From the NCBI GenBank assembly GCA_035718045.1, contig DASTHV010000021.1, forward strand, positions 1 through 33,649: a stretch of DNA of 33,649 bases, given 5' to 3'. The notes beneath the pieces are model-generated. The model searched no databases. It saw only the letters and a program-made list of their open reading frames with translations, and was not told where the DNA came from. A program made the position numbers and the translations under genes. Positions 28,424 to 33,649 of the stretch are shown one piece after another (the first letter of the stretch is position 1; every line of letters begins with the position of its first letter). Origin of the DNA: DASTHV01 sp035718045. GTDB lineage: Bacteria; Patescibacteriota; Saccharimonadia; Saccharimonadales; UBA10212.

Positions 28424-29221
28424 CTATTTTAAACTCTTTAACCAATCGTCTAGGGCAGTTTTAGCTTCTTGCAGCTCCCTACCGTATTCCTGAGTCTGAT
28501 TATTCCGCAAGCTATGTTCAGCACCGGTAATTTTTACAAATTTCTTGTTTTGGCTAGGAATTTTCTCAAATAATATTTCCTGGTTTTTGATCGGGCACGG
28601 TTTATCGGACTCGCCCGCCATAAACAAGACCGGCATAGTCAGCTTGTCGGCAGCTGGCAATAAGTCGTATTTTTTGATGCTTTCCGTAAACCCCCAGCCC
28701 GTTCGTCCTATCACCCCGGGCTTAGACCGGCTACGTTCTTCTCTGTATCCTTTTTCTTTCCAGGCCTCAAATTGCCCCGGTTCAAATGTCGAACTCCATA
28801 ACTCATAATTGACCGGCGGCGCAAACGGCGCCAGATATTTTATCTGCGCAGGATGATTCTCAGCGTACCAGGTTGTGGTTTGTGCCCCCATACTATGTCC
28901 GCATAGACTGAATGGTTCTTTGAACCAACTTTGCTGGCGTGCCCAGCTAATCACATCCTCTAAATCCGCCACATAGTTGTCATAGCTGACATTCATCATG
29001 TCGCCCTCGCTGTCACCTATTGAGTTCGTGGCGTCAAAGCGTACTACGCGAAAGTCGTTTTTCAGAAATATCTCGGCATAACCCTCAATGTGCATCTGCC
29101 TCATAAATCCACCTAGACCATGCATGATAAAAACCAATTTTTGAGGATTGTTCGGTGTATCAACCTGGATAACTAACTTCAGCCCCTGTCGATTTTTGAT
29201 CGTCACCCGCTCCGTGTTCAC
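28424..29221 (-). CDS. Alpha/beta hydrolase
   Basis: A 265-residue hydrolase. The nucleophile elbow is GHSMG with Ser110. Asp206 (in GESDKP) and His236 (in GAEHSL) complete the catalytic triad in the expected order. The oxyanion segment MHGLGG is at about 33-38. It resembles monoglyceride-lipase or acyl-esterase-like members; the substrate cannot be read. There is 1 nt between it and the upstream phosphotransferase gene, and it is the last gene of a four-gene run. Confidence 0.85.
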   Translation of the reverse strand: MNTERVTIKNRQGLKLVIQVDTPNNPQKLVFIMHGLGGFMRQMHIEGYAEIFLKNDFRVVRFDATNSIGDSEGDMMNVSYDNYVADLEDVISWARQQSWFKEPFSLCGHSMGAQTTTWYAENHPAQIKYLAPFAPPVNYELWSSTFEPGQFEAWKEKGYREERSRSKPGVIGRTGWGFTESIKKYDLLPAADKLTMPVLFMAGESDKPCPIKNQEILFEKIPSQNKKFVKITGAEHSLRNNQTQEYGRELQEAKTALDDWLKSLK

Positions 29222-29222
29222 C

Positions 29223-30329
29223 CTATCCCTCGATACCGAAATAAGTTATTGACTCGGCCAGGTGTTTTTTACCATCTTCGATTTTTTGCTTCATGAAGTC
29301 GCTGGGCTCCCAGGCGTAACGGCGGGTGCGTAAAGTCATTTTTGAAATTACATAACGCAAACGTAAAAGTTCAAATTTATCTTCAAAGTCAGCCGGTTTT
29401 TCTGCGACTTGCCAGTAGCCATCCAAGAATTTTTCCTGTCGCTTAGGATCGAAAAAGGTGCTCCAACAAGCAATATCCGCGACCGGATCACCAGCCACGC
29501 ACTCATCCCAATCTAAAATACCGGTTATTTCCTGGCCATCTGTCAGTAAGTTCCAATCGGCAAAGTCGTTATGTACTAAGACGGCTTGCTTTATATCTAG
29601 CAAAGGATTATTAGCAAAAAGCTGGTCAACTTTTTTCGACTGCTCAGATGTTAGGATTGATTGCTTGACCAAAACACCCAGATTGAAAGACAAAGCGGCG
29701 TCTACCGCGTGGCCGAAGCCAGAATGAATACCCTTAAGTTTCCCTGTTTTGGCTAGGCGGTTATTAAATGGTCCAAAACCTTCAGCCTTTACTTCGTGAA
29801 GTCTAGCCATCATAGAGCCGATTTTGGGCAGCAAATCATTTTCAGTCTCCGGATGATCGTCTAGCCACCTCTGTACTGCTTTGCCGGGCAGTTTCTCCAT
29901 AACATGAAAGGCAAAATCACCTTCGCCTTGGTAATCGTGAATGGCCAGTGTGCTGTAACTGGGTAATCCGCTTTGCTTGGCGCGCCGGGCGGCTGCGGCC
30001 TCGGCGTGAAAGTACCCGTTAATAATGCCTTTCGGATGGCAGCGGATTATAATTTCTTCGCCAGAGGCTAGTCGCCCGACACGTACTGAGTTCACATTGC
30101 CCAAATTCGTTTGGGCTTTTGGGTCTAACGGCACAATTTCGATGATTTTATTATGCAATAACTCTTGGTTGACGCGTTCTAGTAATTCTTTATCATCAAA
30201 ATAGCGGTGCCTATCTGCCCAAATATGACCCGCTTCCTCAGGTTCTACAGCGCGGTCTGTCTGCCAGTAGAAAACTCGCGAGCGGTCAGCGATTTTTGCA
30301 TTAATTCTTTCCAAATCCGGCTGTTTCAT
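29223..30329 (-). CDS. Aminoglycoside phosphotransferase (APH)-family kinase
   Basis: A 368-residue protein with the kinase-like APH fold. The catalytic loop is LVHNDFADWNLL with Asp255 and Asn260; the metal-binding motif is GILDWDECVAGDP with Asp273 and Asp275. Upstream, VMEKLPGK is the hinge region. The family phosphorylates hydroxyls of antibiotics, choline, homoserine, sugars and others; which one is used here is unknown. The N-terminal 75 residues (KIADRSRVFYWQTDRAVEPEE broken) are longer than in small APH enzymes. Operon neighbours are a hydrolase and an esterase. Confidence 0.8.
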   Translation of the reverse strand: MKQPDLERINAKIADRSRVFYWQTDRAVEPEEAGHIWADRHRYFDDKELLERVNQELLHNKIIEIVPLDPKAQTNLGNVNSVRVGRLASGEEIIIRCHPKGIINGYFHAEAAAARRAKQSGLPSYSTLAIHDYQGEGDFAFHVMEKLPGKAVQRWLDDHPETENDLLPKIGSMMARLHEVKAEGFGPFNNRLAKTGKLKGIHSGFGHAVDAALSFNLGVLVKQSILTSEQSKKVDQLFANNPLLDIKQAVLVHNDFADWNLLTDGQEITGILDWDECVAGDPVADIACWSTFFDPKRQEKFLDGYWQVAEKPADFEDKFELLRLRYVISKMTLRTRRYAWEPSDFMKQKIEDGKKHLAESITYFGIEG

Positions 30330-30333
30330 ACTC

Positions 30334-30975
30334 TTATCCTTGTCTTGTTAGCAGCTTGTCGAGCTCTGGGCGGACAAGTTCAAAAATTAATTGATGCCCG
30401 ACATCGTTGGGGTGCAAGCCGTCGATTAAAAGTTTCTTATCGTCATCAATTTCTTTTTTCATAGCGTCATATATCGGCACATACAGAACATCATACTCGG
30501 CGCAAACCTTACGGGCGGTTTTATCAAACGCCAATATCCGCTCGTTCGTGTAAATCAAGTCCTTGTGCCACCACGGCGGAACGGGATTAGTTAAGTCCTC
30601 TCCGCAAGGCCCAAGACCGATAAACATGATTTTAGAGGAATACTGCTTGGCTTTAGAAAAAAGCTCGTTAAGTTCCGCTTCAAATCTCTCTGGCGTCGAT
30701 TTTTCCTGACCATTCATAATGGAGGAGTCATTAATTCCGCAGGAAAGGACTATAGCTGTGTTCTTTCGAAGGCGCGCCTGCGTCTCCGAATCAAACCTGC
30801 GAAGAATATCGGCTGTAGTGTCGGCTGAGATGCCAAGATTAAAAATTGACAGACCATCTTTGGTTAGGTCTTTAACTTGCTGCTCATCGTAAAAAGCGCG
30901 CAACCTTTGCACCCAGCCGCCCTTAGTATCCCAATAGCCCTGTGTGATACTGGCGCCAAAAACCAAAACTCTCAT
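30334..30975 (-). CDS. SGNH/GDSL-family hydrolase
   Basis: A 213-residue esterase-like protein. Block I is VFGASITQG with Ser9 as nucleophile (Ala replaces the usual Asp of GDS). Block II Gly lies in NLGISADTT, block III is GIND (80-83), and block V is DGLHPNDVGH with Asp185 and His188. All four catalytic blocks are present. The family includes acyl-ester hydrolases and carbohydrate esterases. Its ATG overlaps the upstream dehydrogenase stop by one base (TAATG), so the genes are coupled. Confidence 0.85.
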   Translation of the reverse strand: MRVLVFGASITQGYWDTKGGWVQRLRAFYDEQQVKDLTKDGLSIFNLGISADTTADILRRFDSETQARLRKNTAIVLSCGINDSSIMNGQEKSTPERFEAELNELFSKAKQYSSKIMFIGLGPCGEDLTNPVPPWWHKDLIYTNERILAFDKTARKVCAEYDVLYVPIYDAMKKEIDDDKKLLIDGLHPNDVGHQLIFELVRPELDKLLTRQG

Positions 30976-31949
30976 TAGATATAGCCCAGTTCTTTAAGGA
31001 CTTTTTCTTCAATATCCACAAAGCCTGATTTTTCTGCTTCTTTTCGCGCGGCCAAAGCCCGCTCGCCGGGGAGGCGGATTTCATCCACGCCCGCTCTTTT
31101 TCGCGATGACTTGATTTTCTTAATTAAATCAGAGGAATTTGCTTTGAACTCCTTTATGTCAATCAGCAAATCAGGATCAATAGCCATGAATAAAGCTCCC
31201 CACTCGCCTTCAAGATCACAATATGCAGCGCTTACCAACGGTCCGCCCATTATTTCTATAACCATACCAATCCCAGAGCTTTTGTAGCTGCGATCAAATG
31301 GCAGTAAAGCCCCTGCCATAGCCTCTGCCGGATCCGTGGTCAGATTACCGTCCCTATCAATCGCCATATTTTCTGGAATTTTCTCGCCTTTGGTTTTAGC
31401 CAAAACAAGTCCGTACCAAGTCATTGCTGACGTCGCTAAGTCCAAGATGAATGGATCCCCATTAGTTGGGAACGAAAAACCTATCGGGTTCGTACCAAAT
31501 AGCGGATCTATTGACTCGAAGGGAGCCACGGAGGCCGGCTGGCTGCAAAGCACAATACCGATTAAATCTTCTTGGGCAATCTTCTCCGCATAATAGGCTT
31601 GGGCCCCGTTGCTTGAAAAATAATTATGCACACCCACCATTCCAAAGCCATGTTCTTTGGCTTTTTTTATAACTGCTTCAGTGGCCACCATGGATACCAA
31701 AGGCGCCGGGTTGGCCCCCGCGTTTAGGAGTTGAGCTAGCTTTTTATCACGCTCGACTCTAATTTCGTGTTGGGCTTTTATGTTTTGAATCGGCTCGGTA
31801 CCGGTCATCTTAAGAATACCTTGCGTTTTGATACCCGACATTTCTGCCCATATTAAGTAGTCGGCTATTTTGCTGGACTCGGAAGGGCTGAAGTTTTTAC
31901 TTAACGTGTTTAGTACTTTTTCACGCAGATCGGCAATGGCTACTTTCAT
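30975..31949 (-). CDS. Malate/L-lactate dehydrogenase (Ldh2/YlbC-type) family protein, catalytic His replaced
   Basis: A 324-residue member of the NAD(P)-dependent Ldh2 family. The cofactor region PLFGTNPIGFSFPTNGDP and LDLATSAMTWYG are clear. Later GIGMVIEIMGGPLVSA corresponds to the 'G-x-G-L-x-x-x-V-E-I-L-x-G-x-L-S-G-A' segment. The family's N-terminal 'S-H-G-V-x-R' with the catalytic His (His44 of E. coli YiaK) reads T-Q-G-I-L-K here (residues 42-47): His is Gln43, Arg is Lys47. Oxidoreductase activity of the usual type is therefore doubtful. It is the first of a coupled four-gene set, with the esterase directly following. Confidence 0.8.
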   Translation of the reverse strand: MKVAIADLREKVLNTLSKNFSPSESSKIADYLIWAEMSGIKTQGILKMTGTEPIQNIKAQHEIRVERDKKLAQLLNAGANPAPLVSMVATEAVIKKAKEHGFGMVGVHNYFSSNGAQAYYAEKIAQEDLIGIVLCSQPASVAPFESIDPLFGTNPIGFSFPTNGDPFILDLATSAMTWYGLVLAKTKGEKIPENMAIDRDGNLTTDPAEAMAGALLPFDRSYKSSGIGMVIEIMGGPLVSAAYCDLEGEWGALFMAIDPDLLIDIKEFKANSSDLIKKIKSSRKRAGVDEIRLPGERALAARKEAEKSGFVDIEEKVLKELGYI

Positions 31950-31981
31950 AATGTAATTGTACGCTCGACGACAGTTTACAT

Positions 31982-32005
31982 AAATACTTAACTTGTTAAG
32001 TATTT
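31982..32005. repeat. 24-nt palindrome, copy with central mismatch
   Basis: AAATACTTAACT then TGTTAAGTATTT: identical to the copy at 17267 except one central base. It overlaps the stop codon (TAA at 31998-31996) of the EamA gene, just as the 17267 copy overlaps a stop. A weaker look-alike is at about 31896-31919 inside the next gene. Confidence 0.9.
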
Positions 32006-32901
32006 CCTGACGCGACTAGCTTTCTTTTATTGAATAGTGCTCGCAGATTTCCACTGCTCAGTATTGAAGCCAGGAAGATAAAAATCCCACCGATTAGCTC
32101 ATGCGGTGACGGCACCTCGCGGTATACCAGGTATCCTATTATCGTAGCGAATATCAGCTCGCTGGATAAAACAACCGTACCGATGTTAACGTCGGTATGA
32201 TGAAACCCGTATAGCAGTAAATTGGCCAAGCCGATTAGCAGAAAGGCGTAGATGATGGTCACGACTAAAGACCAGAAATCAAATTTAATAAAGATATTCT
32301 CGTTAGAGATAAGCGTCAATATAATAAGCAAAATTCCTGCTACACCGTATTGAATTCTCAAAACAGCCATGCGATTAATTCCGCCCAGACTCTTGCGCAG
32401 AGAGTTGGATACTCCGTCAATAAGCCCAGCCGCCAGCCCTAAAAAGATACCGGAGTTTACTGAAAGTAAAGAATCGGAGTAAAGACTTATTCCGGCAAGC
32501 GCCAGCAGGATAGCGATTATTTTAGTAGTATTAATCCTCTCTTTTAGTACGAATGTGCCGATCAAAAAAGCACTGATTATGCTGCCTGCGTAAAGCAGGA
32601 ATGTGGTATTGGCAATCGTAGTGCGCCGATATGAAAACGTTAATAATAGGACTAAGAATGGGAATGTGAGCCCTAAGGCAATGACGTTTTTTAGCTTATT
32701 TTTCGGAAAAATGATTTTTTGCCTTCTGAAATATAGAAAAACGATGACGATCAAAGCGGCAAGTGCGAACCGGACCGCGGCCTGAGCAACGTTCCCCCAC
32801 ATGTGGGCCATGATCCGTATAAACACGCCAAACATGGCATACATGAACGCGGCGCCTACCAGGGCAGTCGGTCCACCAATGTTCCGGCTATTCAACTTCA
32901 T
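31996..32901 (-). CDS. EamA/DMT-family transporter
   Basis: A 301-residue protein with ten predicted helices in two EamA halves. Examples are ALVGAAFMYAMFGVFIRI (helix 1), TFLLYAGSIISAFLIGTFVL ending the first half with LKERIN, and LSSELIFATIIGYLVYREV in the second half. The 'E-R' after helix 4 and 'Y-R-E' after helix 9 are usual for the family. These carry metabolites, often amino acids or nucleosides, out of the cell. A TACAAT box ends 8 nt before the ATG. It is separated from the four-gene cluster by 46 nt, part of which is the palindrome. Confidence 0.88.
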   Translation of the reverse strand: MKLNSRNIGGPTALVGAAFMYAMFGVFIRIMAHMWGNVAQAAVRFALAALIVIVFLYFRRQKIIFPKNKLKNVIALGLTFPFLVLLLTFSYRRTTIANTTFLLYAGSIISAFLIGTFVLKERINTTKIIAILLALAGISLYSDSLLSVNSGIFLGLAAGLIDGVSNSLRKSLGGINRMAVLRIQYGVAGILLIILTLISNENIFIKFDFWSLVVTIIYAFLLIGLANLLLYGFHHTDVNIGTVVLSSELIFATIIGYLVYREVPSPHELIGGIFIFLASILSSGNLRALFNKRKLVASGNT

Positions 32902-32909
32902 TTAAACCA

Positions 32910-32915
32910 ATTGTA
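32910..32915 (-). promoter_or_regulatory. -10 box of the EamA gene, leaderless arrangement
   Basis: TACAAT on the minus strand with 8 nt to the ATG at 32901, and no Shine-Dalgarno site. It is divergent from the plus-strand promoter at 32931. Confidence 0.45.
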
Positions 32916-32930
32916 CGACAAAGGGGGAGG

Positions 32931-32959
32931 TTTACAGAGTGGCTTTGATTTTTTAAAAT
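32931..32959 (+). promoter_or_regulatory. Promoter of the 74-residue gene, leaderless arrangement
   Basis: TTTACA (32931-32936), 17-nt spacer, TAAAAT (32954-32959), then 8 nt to the ATG at 32968. This decides the start of the downstream gene, since the upstream in-frame extension would lie before the promoter. Confidence 0.6.
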
Positions 32960-32967
32960 CAAGGGTT

Positions 32968-33192
32968 ATGACAGATAGGTTTGAGTTTGATGGACCATTT
33001 GGGCCTAGCCCAGAAGGTCAACGCTTTCTGGATATGGAAAAGCCACTGGCTGAAGTTGATTGGCAACATCGCGCCGCGGTTCACGCTGACGCCTGGGAAG
33101 CCACCGGCGAGCATGAAGAGTTTGAGGCGCTACTGGGAGCGGCTGCGCTTGCCGTGAAGCAAATGCATACTCAAAAAGAATCAGAAGGTTAG
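32968..33192 (+). CDS. Unknown 74-residue acidic protein
   Basis: Starts MTDRFEFDGPFGPSPEGQRF. A longer frame reaching back to 32803 would lie inside the divergent EamA gene and before the promoter, so ATG 32968 is preferred. The protein is helical and acidic: EKPLAEVDWQHRAAVHADAW, then EHEEFEALLGAAALAVKQM, ending TQKESEG. No family is recognised. Confidence 0.6.
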   Translation: MTDRFEFDGPFGPSPEGQRFLDMEKPLAEVDWQHRAAVHADAWEATGEHEEFEALLGAAALAVKQMHTQKESEG

Positions 33193-33269
33193 AACGCCAA
33201 CTACGTCTGGAATAGTGCTGAGAGTTTTTTGACGGCTTACCTGGCGATTTAGAGCTACAATCTGACCTG

Positions 33270-33649
33270 ATGGAACGACTCATAAGGATTCTAAAGCAAT
33301 ACGTTATTCTGACTACCGTAGTCCTGCTGTTTATCGCTTCTCAGCTAATTACGACTATGCATATAATCTCCGAGCCGCATCCGTTTGACTGGATAATTCA
33401 CTTCGTATTTTCAGCGGTTGTTTCCCAGATGTTGTACGTGATTTTGGTGGACTACCATTTGCTGAGCAGAGCCAGAGACAAGGTGTCTAAATTTCCGCCG
33501 TCCAGAGTAATCCTTATGGTAGTATTCATCGGCACGGCCGTTGGGGCTTGGTGGGAAATCGTTGAGTTCAGCCTGGACCACATATTTGGATTTCATCTGC
33601 AGCTTAGCAATACCGATACTATGGTCGACTTAATTTCGGACACTTCCGG
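33270..33649 (+). CDS. Polytopic membrane protein, DUF2238/YjdF-like (3' end cut by window edge)
   Basis: An open frame of 126 codons from ATG 33270 to the window end. It starts MERLIRILKQYVILTTVVLL. Three or more helices are visible: VILTTVVLLFIASQLITTM, IIHFVFSAVVSQMLYVILV and VILMVVFIGTAVGAWWEIVEF. The motif 'WEIVEFSLDHIFGF ... LSNTDTMVDLISDTSG' matches the W-E-x-x-E ... D-T-x-x-D-L-x-x-D-x-x-G pattern of DUF2238-type proteins, whose function is unknown. A TACAAT at 33256-33261 ends 8 nt before the ATG, again without a ribosome-binding site. Confidence 0.7.
   Translation, partial: MERLIRILKQYVILTTVVLLFIASQLITTMHIISEPHPFDWIIHFVFSAVVSQMLYVILVDYHLLSRARDKVSKFPPSRVILMVVFIGTAVGAWWEIVEFSLDHIFGFHLQLSNTDTMVDLISDTS

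Noticed and set aside
28783..28801. tRNA T-loop-like GGTTCAAATGTCGAAC
   Set aside because: It lies inside the alpha/beta hydrolase coding sequence and no cloverleaf can be built around it.
32938..32955. Five-codon mini-frame (GTG..TAA) behind a GGGGGAGG
   Set aside because: It would be a leader minicistron, but it lies within the promoter region of the next gene, and the purine run is also explained by the divergent gap.
32803..32967. N-terminal extension of the 74-residue gene
   Set aside because: It lies antisense within the EamA gene and before a good promoter (TTTACA-N17-TAAAAT).
1..33649. TGA recoding as glycine, known in some CPR groups
   Set aside because: TGA serves as a stop in several ATGA gene overlaps (e.g. 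3478, 12974, 18392, 24205) and no gene is interrupted by TGA.

Overview
The window looks like a chromosomal segment of a Patescibacteria/CPR bacterium, most likely a Saccharibacteria (TM7) relative. This is inferred, not proven. The reasons are the mid-GC, gene-dense layout, the very short intergenic gaps, the many small lineage-type proteins with one membrane helix and Ser/Thr/Gln-rich tails, the shortened HrcA, and ordinary TGA stops (unlike the TGA-recoding CPR groups). No rRNA, tRNA, CRISPR array, transposase or prophage gene was found. Most genes are on the minus strand.

Left part (1-6311): a minus-strand run of four small secreted proteins (1-1970, first one cut by the window edge), a multi-spanning membrane protein, and a protein-modification neighbourhood. 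The latter holds a RimK-type glutamate ligase translationally coupled to a RimB-like retropepsin, then two more ATP-grasp ligases. A 36-residue membrane microprotein follows.

Central part (6406-13672): a methyltransferase faces a complete heat-shock operon in the order hrcA - orf77 - grpE - orf143 - dnaK - orf62 - orf114 - dnaJ. It is driven by a promoter with a CIRCE operator abutting the hrcA start codon. Four unknown small genes sit between the chaperone genes and are coupled to them. Upstream lie two overlapping guanylate-kinase-like genes.

Envelope and translation part (13690-22919): lepA with an unusual insertion, murJ (lipid II flippase), an ABC-2 exporter pair, small membrane proteins, and murC. 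Right of this (23023-28313) are an AlkA-type DNA glycosylase, a MazG-like pyrophosphohydrolase, tsaC, and a series of membrane-anchored extracytoplasmic proteins. The right end (28424-33649) holds an alpha/beta hydrolase, a phosphotransferase, an SGNH hydrolase, a Ldh2-type dehydrogenase lacking its usual catalytic His, and an EamA exporter. It ends with a small unknown gene and a truncated polytopic membrane gene.

Three layers of signal are not explained by the genes. (1) Short 7-nt-periodic repeats of the type GCNNAAA (or complement) occur in and beside hrcA, lepA, dnaK, murC and several intergenic gaps; five exact copies lie inside hrcA, where loss or gain of a unit would shift the frame. 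(2) A dispersed 24-bp palindrome built on ACTTAACATGTTAAGT occurs both at stop codons and inside coding sequence. (3) Many first genes of transcription units have a -10 box only 5-9 nt before the start codon and no Shine-Dalgarno sequence, which predicts leaderless mRNAs.
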